Shown here piece after piece: positions 1 to 11,857 of a stretch of 64,000 bases of DNA. The position numbers and the translations under genes were made by a program. Numbering within the stretch: the first letter of the stretch is position 1; each line of letters starts with the position of its first letter. The notes below the pieces were generated by a model. The model did no database searches and was not told where the DNA came from. It saw only the letters and a list, made by a program, of their open reading frames with translations. The stretch is from Culex pipiens pallens. Lineage: Eukaryota; Arthropoda; Insecta; Diptera; Culicidae. Location of the stretch: positions 47,885,808 through 47,949,807 of the forward strand of contig NC_068938.1 in NCBI RefSeq assembly GCF_016801865.2. Direction: 5' to 3'.

Positions 1-299
1 GGAGTTTCGGGTAATAAACTTGCAATGGAGATATGCTTATAATTAGATAATTTATTTAAGTAAAATAAACAATAATACCACGTTTGTCAGAAAAAAATCT
101 TAACTCTTGGTAGAGTCTACTGAAAATTGAAAGCCTTGTTTAAACTGCTTCCAAATTATTAGAAAAATTTAAACCAATTTTTTTTCTCGTTCCAGCTTTC
201 CCAAAATTGTTAACCTAATTCTCAAACGCTTTTCGCCAATTCACATCTTCCTGATCTACTGACACCGAAAAATCCACTGTTCTACAATCAGTCTAGCAA
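1..299. other. AT-rich non-coding DNA upstream of the first exon-like island
   Basis: No open frame or repeat signature recognised. Near 288-293 the string TCAGTC resembles an arthropod initiator (TCAGT), placed just before the GC-richer island that starts around 300. No convincing downstream promoter element is seen at the expected distance, so a promoter here is only a possibility. Confidence 0.3.
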
Positions 300-659
300 A
301 AACGAAAGTTTGTTAGAACAACAGCGCTAATCTGCAAGGCAAACATCGTCCAGCCAGTCTTTTCGCCACTCGCAGTTTCGTTGCCAGCCAAACGTTATTC
401 CCAAATTTGACCCAGTTTCGGGCCAAACTTGCTATTTTTTGTTGTTGCTCTTCTGAGTGTTGATCTTGGTAGCAGAGGTACCTCAGAAGTAGCCAAACTC
501 TTAATCGCCGTGATTGATTAATTTCCCCTTGATCTTGGCGCCCTCCTCGATGCAAAAATAACTTGGGCCGAGGCCAATTGGCCAGGGCCGGGCGGGCTTC
601 TCCAGTGGACCGTTTGGTCCGAGAAATCGTACAACAGAAGAAGACCAACTTCGGGGCAG
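300..659 (+). other. Possible untranslated first exon ending at a strong splice donor
   Basis: This GC-richer, apparently single-copy stretch ends in GCAG followed by GTGAGT at 660-665, a near-consensus splice donor on the plus strand. No long plus-strand frame crosses it, so if it is an exon it is 5' untranslated. The 111-codon frame on the opposite strand has no recognisable family features and is probably chance. Any partner exon would lie beyond the repeat-rich DNA that follows. Confidence 0.3.
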
Positions 660-1470
660 GTGAGTCGGAGGGGGTAGGGTGATTCGATATAAAGTTGTTT
701 TATTTGCTATTTAAAATCAGCAGAAGCAATTTGTTTAAGTTGAGAAAATTCCAATAAATATTTTCGCAAAATAAAAAAAGCAAGCTTCTTCAAGAACCAC
801 CCCACCTCACCGTGAATAGCAAACTCCAGTCAAGTGGAGGGAAATTGGGTAAATTGGTCATTACGAGCGCCACCAGCTGGACCTTGGCCGTGGCCAATCC
901 CAACGCAGGAGTTCATCGATTTGGCATACCACGGGTAGCCGGCAAATAAAAGACGAGGGAAAGAGCGCTCGCTAAAATGTTGATCTTAGATCTTCAAGTT
1001 GCGCACACCTGCCCACCACCTCAGGGGGAGGGGGCGGTACCTTTGGCTAATTGCGTGCCTCCATCGGATAACGCGCCCAGCTTGGAGGATTATTTGCCTT
1101 TATTAAACGGTATGAATCGATGATGGTGCGCCGGCGGGTAATCGAGTTATTGATACCCGGGAGGTGAGATTTGTTGGTTGAATGATCTCAGCTGGGTTTG
1201 TATAGCTGGAAAAGTGGGTCAAAGAGATGGTTGCAACGGGTTCGGCGTTTGAAAGTTTGCTTATTTTGTCTTGAATGTTTGTATGTTATATTTTCTTAAG
1301 AGCTCATGTTTGCATAAATGTCTCATATGCAAAAAGCAGCAAGTAGAAATTGAAAACGCAAGGCAAATCGGGACAGTGATTTTGTAAGAATTTATAGGCG
1401 ATCCTAGAACTTTGCTGAACTCGACAGGTACGATGTTTTTGATCGCAGAATTATTGATTTGAACAAATCA
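660..1470. other. Single-copy-like intronic or intergenic DNA
   Basis: Mixed-composition sequence with a GC-richer part at about 780-1260 and no obvious repeat family or coding potential. It could be the start of a large intron if the 660 donor is real. Confidence 0.35.
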
Positions 1471-1479
1471 ATATCTACA

Positions 1480-1648
1480 AGTTGTTTTGAGTTGATTCTG
1501 TGAAATTTTTAAAATATTTTTTTGTTTGAAAAGATCGAAAAATTTCACCAATGTTTGATTTTTTAACATTAAAGCCGCTGTATCTCAGAAACCTGAGGCA
1601 CAATCTACAATGTCTCTTAGACAATTTTAAAGCAAATTTTCTGATCGC
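1480..1648. repeat. Fragment of the 'gag-caattctct' foldback family (family D)
   Basis: The stretch has the motif series found in the arms of the large foldbacks at 21-24 and 27-29 kb: AATGTTTGATTTTTTA, then CCGCTGTATCTCAG, then TCTCTTAGACAATTTTA. It is diverged and truncated. The minus-strand frame over it is repeat-derived. Confidence 0.6.
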
Positions 1649-2349
1649 TTCGAAACCCGGACACGTCATCTTGGTTTATGAATTGTTTGAAAATAAGTTC
1701 GCATAATAATTGTCAAAACTGTCTTATTTGATGAATTCTAACATCAACTTTCATTTCAAATCAGTTTTGGCGCTGTAGTTAGTGTAAAAACAATAACGGA
1801 AATAAAAATATGAGTTAACCAAAAAATGTGAAACATTTCACAGAAATATTTCATAGGCGTCTGAAGCGCCAGGAAGCCAATGCAGAAATTTATGGTTCTG
1901 ATTTCCATAAATTGTAGCAATACAAAATATCGATTGTTTTGATGTTAACAGCTTATTTAAGACCTAACGAATTCACTAAAATTCAGTCCAAATTTGTGCG
2001 ATTCGAAAGCTAAAATGAGTGTCCGGAGTTCGAAGCAAAAGTGTCCGGATTTCAAATCAGCTTTTATCAGTGTCCGGAATATGAGGCACACAAGTCAATT
2101 TAATTTTGAAATTCTGATGAAAAATTGTTAGAAAAGACATATTTTGCATGCATTCTCTTAAAATTGACTATTTGTACTACAACCTGATGATATTTCTATA
2201 TTTCCAACTTATCATGACTTATCACTTTATCATAACTCATGAATAAATTCTCATGATTCTCATATTCATGAACACATTTCACGACTATTGGAATCGTTTT
2301 TTCTGTGTATAACAAACATTATATGCTACTAAGTGTCCGGATTTCGAAT
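1649..2349. repeat. Cluster of GTGTCCGG-ended repeat copies
   Basis: The left end TTCGAAACCCGGACAC (1649) is the inverted counterpart of GTGTCCGGATTTCGAA at 2333. Further GTGTCCGG ends occur at 2019, 2041 and 2070, so two or more elements may be stacked. The first about 220 bp match a second copy at 47.2-47.4 kb in the same orientation (GCATAATAATTGT, then GCGCTGTAGTTA, and so on). No transposase frame is present, so these are non-autonomous. About 2190-2310 also holds a worn relative of the foldback at 8.8 kb (ATTCTCATATTCATGAACAC, ending TTTTCTGTGTA). Confidence 0.55.
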
Positions 2350-2399
2350 CATGACGGAATTCAAAAAAAAAAAAAGATACAAGGAACAAAATTGACAAT

Positions 2400-2988
2400 T
2401 TTGGAATTGACTTTTATTCACAAAAACTAAATTTCCCAATAACTGTATTTTTTTTACTTACGAGATTTTTTGTATGTTTTAGGGGACCAAAACCCGCAAT
2501 TTTTGAGCCGTAGGGAAATGTGGTTAAAAATTCTGCCGCCAAGTTATGATTTTTTTTTAATAATAGTGATTTTTTGAAAATTTGATGTTTTGTACATGAT
2601 TTTTTTTACCTATTTTTTGTAAAATTGAAATTGCAATCGAAAAGTACTTTAAAGATTTTTTGAAAAAGGGACCATGAGGGACCACTTCTGAAATTGTTAT
2701 TTTTGATTTTTGGAATCAAGACTTACATTTCAAAAGGTTCAAACATTCAATATTACACCCTTCTGAAATTTTAGTTTGATCATTTTTCTCCAAAATATTT
2801 TTGGATTGGAACTTTTACGAATGTTTGATTTTTTAGCATTGAAGTTGTTTGGGTTGTTTGGGTGAGACTTTTTCTTTAAACCGCTGTATCTCAGCAACCA
2901 GATGCCCAATCTTCAATGTCTGTCTTTTAGACAATTATATAACTCATTTTCTGTACTTTTTAAAAATAATAATTTTAGAAGAGGTCAC
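2400..2988. repeat. Family D foldback arm, left part, split by element A
   Basis: The segment reads through the usual family D arm: CACAAAAACTAAATTTCCCA, TGTTTTAGGGGACCAAAA, then the CCGCTGTATCTCAGCAACCA and TTAGACAATTATAT blocks. It continues on the far side of element A at 4390-4685, so the family D element was there first. Frames here are not genes. Confidence 0.65.
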
Positions 2989-4389
2989 TCAGTATTTGTA
3001 GATTCTGCTCGGTTTGTTCTAGAGGTCGTATCGAGTTGCTCCGATTTGGATGAAACTTTCAGCGTTTGTTTGTCTATGCATGAGATGAACTCATGCCAAA
3101 TATGAGCCCTCTACGACAAAGGGAAGTGGGGTAAAACGGGCATTGAAGTTTGAGGTCCAAAACACATGAAAAATCTTAAAATTGCTCGCATTTCCGTAAA
3201 ACTTCATCAATTCCATTTCTCTTAGATGCATTCTAAAGGTCTTTTGAAGCCCTTCAAAATGTGCTATAGACATCCAGGATTGGTTTGACTTTTTCTCATA
3301 GCTTTTGCAAATTACTGTTAAAAATTGATTTTTTTAAAACCTTAATAACTTTTGGCAACAGCCTCCAACACCCATACTCCCATAGGTCAAAAGTTAGGGA
3401 ATTTCATGGACTATAAGCCTACGGTATTAACTTTTTGGCCAATCGCAGTTTTTCTCATAGTTTTTCGATTTTTCTACAACAAACATTTTACAACGTTAGT
3501 TTTTGCTCTGTAGGCCTCCATAGCGGCACTTTTTGGTCTCAATTTTGACATATTCGGAATCCTCAGAAAATTTTACATTAGATTGAGGTGTTGGAATTTT
3601 GAATTTGATTGGAAAAAATGCCATTTAGAATTAATTAAAATATTATTTAGAATTTTGTCGGATTAGGGGTAAACAAGTTTTCGCCTACTTGATACAGCAT
3701 TTGACGTATTGATCATAGGGTAAATAAGATCTATTTCTTTTTTCAAAAATGTTTTATTTAATTATTTTTTAAATCAAAATTACAACTCCAATACTTCTAA
3801 CTTACGTGAAACTGACCGAGGATTCCGAATATGACAAAATTGAGACCAAAAAGTGCCGTCTTCTTGGCCTACAGGGCAAAAACTAACGTTGTAAAATGTT
3901 TGTTGTAGAAAAATCGAAAAACTATGAGAAAAACTGCGATTGGCCAAAAAGTTAATACCGTAGGCTTATAGTCCATGAAATTCCCTAACTTTTGACCTAT
4001 GGGAGTATGGGTGTTGGAGGCTGTTGCCAAAAGTTATTAGGGTTTTAAAAAAATCAATTTTTAACAGTAATTTGCAAAAGCTATGAGAAAAAGTCAAACC
4101 AATCCTGGATGTCTATAGCACATTTTAAAGGGCTTCAAAAGACCTTTCGAATGCATCTAAGAGAGTTGGAATTGATGAAGTTTTACGGAAATGCGAGCAA
4201 TTTTAAGATTTTTCATGTGTTTTCGACCTCAAACTTCAATGCCCGTTTTACCCCACTTCCCTTTGTCGTAGAGGGCTCATATTTGGCATGAGTTCATCTC
4301 ATGCATAGACAAACAAACGCTGAAAGTTTCATCCAAATCGGAGCACCTCGATACGACCTGTTTCACATCGGTGAAAAACTCACTCTTAA
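2989..4389. repeat. Foldback element A, about 1.4 kb, long inverted arms
   Basis: Two arms of roughly 500 bp face each other (about 3025-3575 and 3815-4375) around an AT-rich centre. Both contain the same 60-codon shadow frame in opposite strands, which shows the near identity of the arms. The right end carries the 'CACATCGGTGAAAAACTCACTC' type of terminus followed by TTAA. The left end carries the 'AGTATTTGTAGATTCTGC' type but is fused to family D sequence (GGTCACTC), so its exact left edge is unclear. Related copies are C (11.9-12.7 kb) and B (61.0-62.5 kb). Confidence 0.8.
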
Positions 4390-4685
4390 AACATTTAAAA
4401 AAAAATCAAAATAAAAATAAACGGATTTTGGGAAATTAAGTTTTTGTGAAAAAAATATAAATACAAAAAAATCGTGAGCCTATTTCTTCAGAAACGTCCT
4501 CATCAATACCTACAACTTTGCCCAAGACTTTGATCAGAAAATTTTTCCAGAAGTTACAGATTTTCGAATATTTACGAACGCCAAAATTGTATGGAGACTT
4601 GTATGGATGAACCAATGGCTACTTTTGTTATAGGGAAGGCCTCCACAAAGTTAGCAAAAATAAAATGGTTGAGAGAATTGCTCTG
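4390..4685. repeat. Family D foldback arm, right part, with terminus
   Basis: Continues the family D arm interrupted by element A and ends with GAGAGAATTGCTC, the same terminus found at 23564 and 28906. The motif for the gene-distal part of the arm (CAATGGCTACTTTTGTTATAGGGAAGGCC) is diverged from other copies. Confidence 0.65.
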
Positions 4686-4814
4686 GGTTTAATCTGGCCA
4701 TCTCCAAATGTTGCGCAAGACTTTAAAATTTCGAACCATGGAGTTCCTTAGAAACACGTGAATTTGAATTTTTTCAAAAATATTTAAGCAAGGCCGAATT
4801 AGTGCAATACGCTC

Positions 4815-4988
4815 TTTGGAGAGCCATGGCAAAATAGTTGCGATGTTAGCTCTATAAGCGAATATTCTTGGGTTCGATTCCCGCCTGTTTCCAACGAGAA
4901 AGTTCTGGGCTCATTGAGTTTTAAAATAAATTTAAAACATGACACTCACGGCGGAGTTTGATCCCCTTTCCCTTGAAAAAAAAAATGT
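4815..4988 (+). mobile_element. tRNA-headed SINE-like element
   Basis: An A-box-like TGGCAAAATAG (4827) and a perfect RNA polymerase III B box GGTTCGATTCC (4871) lie 44 bp apart. They are followed by a roughly 90-bp body and an A-rich tail at 4977-4986. The anticodon arm is not convincingly paired, so this is a retroposon head and not a working tRNA gene. No clear target duplication was found. Confidence 0.55.
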
Positions 4989-5103
4989 TTCCACTTGGCA
5001 TTAAAGCATTAGAGGAATTAGATTGATACAGTTGAATCTAAGACAAGTTTGAATGCAAGTTGAATTTTAGAAGAATTCAAGATTGCATAATCTTGCTAAA
5101 AAA

Positions 5104-5960
5104 GACTGTGCATGTCTGTCAGGGATGGAATGATCGCAAAAAAAAATCAATTTCGCTTGCGATCTTTCTTCAACCGCGAAAGAGAGAGGAGGCAAATCAC
5201 GCATAAGAAAATCGCTCCCAAAATTCTCCATGAAAATCAATCTGCTGATGTTTTTTTGTGAATTTCCTTGTCTGCACCACTTAAAAATATTTATTTCACT
5301 TTGTTTACAAACTTTGCCCATCTACACCCAAAGGAAAAATATACCTCAAAATCTGCAACATTGGATTAGCTGCAGAAAATGTCATATTTTATAACATTTT
5401 TTGCAGCAAGCCCGTAGATCATTTTTGCCCGCGTGTAAAAATTTCAGCGATCTGCAGTTCTCACCAACACATATAATGCTGGCCCGTCCCCGAGCAACAC
5501 TCCAAAGAGAAGCATATGTTGGTGCACTTTCACTCACTTTACATCAAGCGTCCATAGCGCGGTGGTAGCGTGTCGGATCAATAACTAAGAAGTTGGTGGT
5601 TCAATCCTCATTCTGCTAAGTGTTTTTTTGTGAAATACAACCAAAAAGCCGTCGGTAATGTCGATAATTGTCGGTAACGGGCAAAAATGTCATACTCCTA
5701 TATCGCAAAAAATGCATGAGGACAGATTTCATGCAGATTCTGATATACTTTCATGCCGCCATGCATCACAATCATGCTACTGCAAGTGTAGTAGTGAAAA
5801 AGATGTTCCACCGAATAATCAAGATGATGACTTTTTTAGATTCTTTTTACCGATCTTTCGTGCGCGAGAGAGCCATGCTCCCTTTGGATGTTTTCTCTTG
5901 ATGAGCATTTAAAGATTTTCTATTGATGATGATTATTCCATCGCACATGTCTAAGCTCAT
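5104..5960. mobile_element. Non-autonomous hAT-like element with internal insertion
   Basis: The left end is CAGGGATGGAATGATCGC and the right end is GATTATTCCATCGCAC, forming inverted ends. The outer parts (5104-5330 and 5780-5955) match a shorter uninterrupted copy at 29.09-29.51 kb. About 440 bp between them is therefore a later insertion that includes the tRNA-like unit at 5548-5617. The sequence ATGTCT flanks both ends in both copies. The overlapping open frames are not genes. Confidence 0.6.
5548..5617 (+). mobile_element. tRNA-like (polymerase III promoter) unit inside the 5.1 kb element
   Basis: An A box TAGCGCGGTGG (5555) and B box GGTTCAATCC (5599) are spaced as in a tRNA. The acceptor stem does not pair well. 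It sits in the segment absent from the related copy at 29 kb, so it probably came in with a SINE insertion. Confidence 0.5.
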
Positions 5961-8790
5961 GTCAAAAACTCAAATAAATAAATTAGAAAAAAAATAATGA
6001 TATTAGGAAACAAGCAGTTGAGGGATTTTTATGCATTTGGAGACTTCTGGAATAAGTTTTGCTCAATATTTTCACAAAAATAATTAAATGAAAATGTAAA
6101 AAATGTGTCACGTAATAAGTTAATATTGTGAAATATAAGCAGTTTATTTCCATACAAATTTTAACTTTTTATGTGATGAAAAAAATATATTATTCTATAT
6201 GTTTGGTTTGACATTTCTATAATGTTTAAATGTTGCTAAAAGAATTATACAGCACCCCGCAATCATCCGGTCTACCAAAACAAAACACACCTCCCAAGTT
6301 TCTACTTTACAGCTATACCAAGCATGTCGAGTTAACCACCACCCCTAGCCAAGCCCCAGTTCCCACCGATCAGGTATTTACCACCGCACAACTAATACTC
6401 TTCATTTTCACACTGAACAATCTGAACCGATCGGCCAAAACCCCCTTCATCATTCCAATCGATAGATAGTTGTAATCAGCGCAGAGTTGTAACGGAGTGG
6501 CCTTTCATAGCTGCCGCCGATTGTGGGGGGCACCAGATGGGACCACATTCGGCACTCTTACTGACCCAGCATAGGCCCCCGTGTGTCTGGGTCCTGTCGG
6601 TGATTGATGAGGAGGAAAATTGGTCAATTAACTGTAGTTTGATATAGCCATTTCAAGGGCACTAAAATGAAGTGGTGGTCGGGTCGGGGTTGTTAAACGA
6701 CGTATACAACACATCTCGAGCCAATTGAAAGATGAAAAATAACATTGAGGGAAAATCGTTGGAATAATAGGGTTCGGTTCACCTAATTTCCTGCCTTTTG
6801 CGTGATGGTGGTGTAGCGATGATTGATGAACCTGCCACGTGTAACTGAGTCAATTAGCTCATTATGTGGAACAAGAGAGTGTTGCCTTACCTGTAAATTA
6901 AAAGAAAACAAAATGCGATATGAGTGTTTGTTTTATAACTGGCCAAATAAAAAGCTTTTAAACCGCATTAAACCGAAGATGGACGAGCTGGGAATCAGCA
7001 CTTCGACACTTTTAAAACTTGCCGACTCATAAAACTATTGTGGTTTATGGCTGAGTTTGGTCTAGTTTTAGTTCCACGAGAGAGAAATGGTGCACCGACA
7101 TTAAAACACACGGTTAAAATTTTACGATTCTGCATGGTGTTGTTAGGTAGATGAGTATGATTATGCGCAGATGTGCCAAACAGAAGCTAGTGCTGCTAGA
7201 GCAGACATATGATATCAACATTTCGGTTATACCGCATGTTTTATAAACATAATATTTTGCATACCTCACTCACTGGAAAGATTGAAAATCACTCGAAAAA
7301 ATATCTTCTTTTTTAAGCTATCCAGACCCAACCTCACATGTACAAAACAACAATCAGTTTTGCTGAGTCGGAGACATTCGATTGGGTTTGTCTTCCTTTT
7401 AAATGTTTGTCAAAGCTCTATAAAATCTGATTTAATCTGCTTGTGAAGTTAATCAGAATTAACTAACAGCAAAAAAAGGTCGCAATTCACAAAAAAAGGT
7501 TTTCGATCAAGTTATTTTGATGAGCAGAAATGTTTGATGTTGAAAAATGGAAATGTGAAGAAGACTTCAAACAACTGCAGGTAAATTAATCATGACTTTC
7601 GTCTCATTGAAATTTCTGTGTTTATGAAAATGGTTGTTTTAATTTTAAGATCAAAATTTATTGTTCCCAAATATTCCAAATAATGACTGAAAATGATTAT
7701 GAACACCATACAAAGTTTAAAGATGCTCTTAAAAAAATAATTTGTAGTTAATTCAAAATAGATTAAAGTAATCTAAGTGGGTTCAATAAATATCTTACTG
7801 TTGACACTTTGGGAAAAAAGAAGCTTAACAGAATATTAAAATATTCTAATGAAAAGTAATACAAAGCTTCGCAAAATATCAAATTTGCAAAGTCATTTCA
7901 AAGAATATGTTTATAATGTTTGCTTTTATTTTATTCTACTGTTCAATTATTTTTTTAAAGATATAAACAACACTTTAATATGAATGTGTATGTCATCCTA
8001 TCAAATAGCATTTTTTTTATATCAGACAAAAGTTTTTTAATTTTCATGAACATTGCCATTAATTATTAATTAAATCAAAATCGAATTAATTCACTCATAA
8101 TTTAATTTTTCAGTGGTTTGAAAAAGTAAAACAAACTTAAAATTTGAAAAGATGAGCTTAAATTATTCAATTTAATGAAATTACAGATCAAACGAAACAA
8201 TCATCACAAACCAGAAAATTAGGATTGCTACTTTCCCCGATTTTCTGACAAAAAATACAAAATTTCCGATTTTCCCTCGTCCGTTGTCAGGTCTGAACTA
8301 GTGAGTGTAGTATATCTCGCCGAAAGTCATTCAGTCAAATAGGAAGTTTCGACGAAAGTTGTGTAAATAAATGCTGTGTATTTATTTTTGACTCAATTAT
8401 TTGCGAGGTATTTGAACTGAAAATATGCAAAACTCTCAAAAGTTTTTTTTCCATATTTTTTTTCTCAAAATTGGTAAAATCTAATGCCAAACAACAAAGA
8501 TTTTTTTGAATAATATTGTTTTCACATCAAAACAATTGTAGAAAAGTTGAAATTAATGCAAGAACTGGGGTATAAAAATGCAATCCTTTTTTGCAATGAA
8601 CTGCTAATAAAAAACTAAAAATTTGCCAATTTCAGAAAATAAATAAAAATAAACTCACATAAATTTGCTTTGTGAAAACTTTTTTACTTTGATTCCAAGG
8701 AACTGCTCATGTTTGTCTCATGAGACAAACAAAACCCCTTTCAATTTTGAAATGGTGATTTTTTTTTGAAATTTGGTGTCAAAGGGCCTA
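5961..8790. other. AT-rich non-coding DNA with a GC-richer island
   Basis: At about 6235-6860 the base composition rises and the sequence looks single-copy, as regulatory or intronic DNA often does. The remainder is AT-rich. The short frames at 6230-6469 and 6823-7032 have no family features, and I do not call them genes. Confidence 0.35.
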
Positions 8791-8965
8791 CACAGAAAAA
8801 AATTAATTCCCGTAATCATGAATTGTGTTCATGAATGTGAGAACCACGAAGGAATTTATTCATGAATATGATGATAAATGTGAATATATTCCTTCGTGAT
8901 TCTCACATTAATGAATTTTATTCGCGATTTCAGGACTTGTTTTTATCCGTGTACTCAAAATTAAA
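8790..8965. repeat. Foldback MITE with CACAGAAAAA/CCGTGTA-type ends
   Basis: Facing segments ATGAATGTGAGAACCACGAAGG (shared part about 20 bp) and CCTTCGTGATTCTCACATTA form an inverted pair about 50 bp apart. The outer ends resemble TACACAGA and CGTGTA. A worn relative lies at about 2190-2310. Confidence 0.6.
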
Positions 8966-9099
8966 AAAAGAATTTTCATAAAAAAATAAAATAAATAAAT
9001 ACATATCAATTTAAACTCATCCGCAAAAAAAAAAATGTCATGTGTCATTTTCGAACAGGGGTCATTGCAATGTTTTCTACACTTGGATTGACTTAACGG

Positions 9100-9240
9100 C
9101 TTAAAACATCCAAGAACGAGACCAACGTTTTACTTCCCCATCAGATGGAAGTTTGGAGCAGATTTCCCATCTATGGGAATCGACCACATGATCTTCCGCT
9201 TACTAATCGGACGGCGTAACCATTCGGCCAAGCCTGCTGC
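9100..9240 (-). mobile_element. SINE fragment: tRNA-like head plus shared SINE core
   Basis: Read on the minus strand, an A box TGGCCGAATGG is followed by a B box GGTCGATTCC, as in a type II (Leu/Ser-like) tRNA. Downstream on the element is the core block at 9116-9152 (on the plus strand GAGACCAACGTTTTACTTCC followed by CCATCAGATGGAAG). That block also occurs in the SINE at 21.6 kb, which has a different tRNA-like head. Confidence 0.6.
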
Positions 9241-10540
9241 GAGAATGACCCACAATATTTAAAAAAATATTTTCGATTTCCAAAAATTTCTTCTAAAAAT
9301 TTAATTTCAGAAAGTTTTTTGAAAAAAAGTCGATCGTTTGAATCAATTTTTTTTTTCAAGCAGAGTTATTCGTCTGAATTCTTCCCGAAATCAAACCCTC
9401 CGTTCCCAATTTTCTTCCCACATAAATTTCCCTACCGCTCATAATTCATGCAAAACCAAGATGCTGCTCAAGCGCATATTGAAACCCATAAAAGCTGGCC
9501 CTTTGTCGACGACCTTTTTGTACCCGCGCAAAACCCCCATAAAAGGGCATCTCCGATAAAGCCTTTCCGATGGTTTTCTTGAGCTTCGGAGCCCTCGCGT
9601 AAGCTCTATAGGCATGAAAGCGAGAGGATTGATGCTTGCCTGTGTGTGTGTGTGTGTGTTTGCTGTGCAAATAATGCAGCGAATAAAAAATAATACGCGG
9701 CCGTAAACAACAAGCGCCAGCGAGCTGAGCCTGAAGGAATAAAAACAAAACACGAAATCGGAGGCTTTTTGCTCTGCTTATGAAGATGTGTGTTGTGAGC
9801 CCGAAGGCAAGGAATTCGTGTGCGAGAGGGAAAGAAATGCATCGGAGAAGGGGATAGAATGAGTCATAAACTGGTAATAACAATAATTTCGCTTTTATTT
9901 CCTGGTCGATTTCATGCTGTCATACCAAAGATCCGGTTTTTTTAAATGTGATCGTATGTTTTTGTTTTGTTTTATGTCTTCAAGTAGATGGAATTTTTGG
10001 CATTTTCGTTGATCGATGGAATTTTTAACGATAACATCAAAACTTGTCAAGCAGTAGATCACGACTCAAGACTCTACAGGTAACAAGTTTTATTAATCAA
10101 TTAATCCCAGATTATCTCTGCAAACATGATGCAAAAATAAACGGCAATCCACGTGTATCCCTTAGAAAAATTTCACTTTCACTGGCAGGGTTGATGCGTA
10201 TGCCAATTTTCCGGATCTTGGCTTCGCTTTCTTCTGCTTACTGCTACTAAATTCACGTGGACGAGACCACGCGTTGATTGTGGTATGTAAAAATTTATGA
10301 TCTTGACGGCGTGCGAAGGTGGTTTTATGGCGACGCGTCGTGTGCGTTTATTATGGCAGTTTTATGTGGAGCTAAGCAACATTGCCTTTTAGGGTCTGCC
10401 CAGTTTGTTTGCATAATAAAACGGGTTAGAAATTAGGCGTCTTGCGACGAGGTAAAAGCGTCCCCTAATTGACCGTTATGGGTGGTCGTTAGTTAACTAG
10501 ATTGAAACAATAAAAATAATACTGTTGTTATAAAAATTTG
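9241..10540. other. Mixed single-copy-like DNA with a (TG)n microsatellite
   Basis: A GT repeat lies at 9641-9660. Overlapping minus-strand frames of 78-145 codons cross this repeat in three phases and have no family features, so I treat them as chance. The stretch 10250-10500 is GC-richer and looks single-copy (possible regulatory DNA). Confidence 0.3.
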
Positions 10541-10544
10541 TTAT

Positions 10545-11825
10545 GGGTAATTCTCCGCCAACTCACACAGCAGTTGCCCCGACCCCTCTTCGATTTGCGT
10601 GAAACTTTGTCCTAAGGGGTAACTTTTGTCCCTGATCACGAATCCGAGGTCCGTTTTTTAATATCTCGTGACGGAGGGGCGGTACGACCCCTTTTATTTT
10701 TGAACATGCGAAAAAAGAGGTTTCAATAATTTGCAGCCTGAAACGGTGATGACATAGAAATTTGGTGTCAAAGGGACTTTTATGTAAAATTAGACGCCCG
10801 ATTTGATGGCGTACTCAGAATTCCGAAAAAAAACGTATTTTTCATCGAAAAAAACACTAAAAAAGTTTTAAAAATGCTCCCATTTTCCGTTACTCGAATG
10901 TCAAAAAAATTGGAACATGTCATTTTATGGGAAATTTAATGTTCTTTTTGAATCTACATTGACCCAGAAGGGCAATTTTTTCATTTAGAACAAAATTTTT
11001 CATTTTAAAATTTCGTTTTCTTTCTAACTTTGCAGGGTTATTTTTTAGAGTGTAACAATGTTCTACAAAATACAAAAGGGTTTGCTTATAAACATCACGA
11101 GTTATTGCGATTTTACGAAAAAAAGTTTTGAAAATGTTGGCCGTCGTTGTTCTAAATGAAAAAATGACCCTTCTGGGTCAATGTAGTTTCGAAAAGTACA
11201 TTAAATTTCCCACAAAATGACATGTTCCAAAAAAATTACAGTCAAGTAACGGAAAATGAGAGAATTTTTAAAACTTTTTTAGTGTTTTTTTCGATGAAAA
11301 ATACGTTTTTTCGGAATTCTGAGAACGCCATCAAATCGGGCGTCTAATTTTACATAAAAGTCCCTGTGACACCAAATTTCTATCTCATCACCGTTTCAGG
11401 CTGCAAATTATTGAAAAACACCTCTTTTTTTCGTATGTTCAAAAATCGAAGGGGTCGTACCGCCCCTCCGTCACGAGATATCAAAAAACGGACCTCGGAT
11501 TCGTGATCAGGGACAAAACCCAAGTAACATTTTTTTCCAGGAGTTCTACAAGAGCTCTTCAAGATAGCTACAGCATAGCAGTTTGGACCGCGGTAGGATA
11601 AAATTCTCTTCAAAACTTCTTCAGGAGTTTGGAAGAGGACTTGAAGAGAGTTTTATCCTACCGCGGTCCAAACTGCTATGCTGTAGCTATCTTGAAGAGC
11701 TCTTGTAGAACTCCTGGAAAAAAATGTTACTTGGGAAGTTACCCCTTAGGACAAAGTTTCACGCAAATCGAAGAGGGGTCGTGGCAACTTTTCCCGATTT
11801 TGTGTGAGTTGGTAGAGAATTACCC
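10545..11825. repeat. Foldback element E, 1.28 kb, GGGTAATTCTC ends
   Basis: Arms begin GGGTAATTCTCCGCCAACTC at the left and end GAGTTGGTAGAGAATTACCC at the right, and pair over several hundred bases (for example CGGAGGGGCGGTACGACCCC and its complement). TTAT flanks both sides (10541-10544 and 11826-11829), a possible 4-bp target duplication. The right arm is broken by a 217-bp palindromic insertion (11519-11735). A single degraded arm of the same family is at 35.51-35.70 kb. Confidence 0.8.
11519..11735. mobile_element. 217-bp palindromic MITE nested in element E
   Basis: The ends CCCAAGTAACAT and ATGTTACTTGGG are inverted, and about 85 bp of each arm pair almost perfectly around a 45-bp loop. 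The left arm of element E gives the empty site (GGGACAAAAGTTACCCC when reverse-complemented), so the insertion is directly visible, with AA duplicated at most. The two short frames that encode the same peptide in both directions are this palindrome read twice. Confidence 0.85.
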
Positions 11826-11857
11826 TTATTTTTTCAGCAATTCAAAACCTTAGTTAA

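Noticed and set aside
3091..4291. Pair of near-identical 60-codon frames, also at 61067-61249 and 62250-62432
   Set aside because: Each lies in the arms of the A/B foldback family and they mirror each other; conservation follows the repeat, not a protein.
9439..9883. Minus-strand frames of 78-145 codons near the (TG)n tract
   Set aside because: Three phases stay open through a dinucleotide repeat and the rest has no family features or splice sites.
11380..11853. Two frames sharing the peptide SYRGPNCYAVAILKSS
   Set aside because: They are the two arms of the 217-bp palindromic MITE read on opposite strands.
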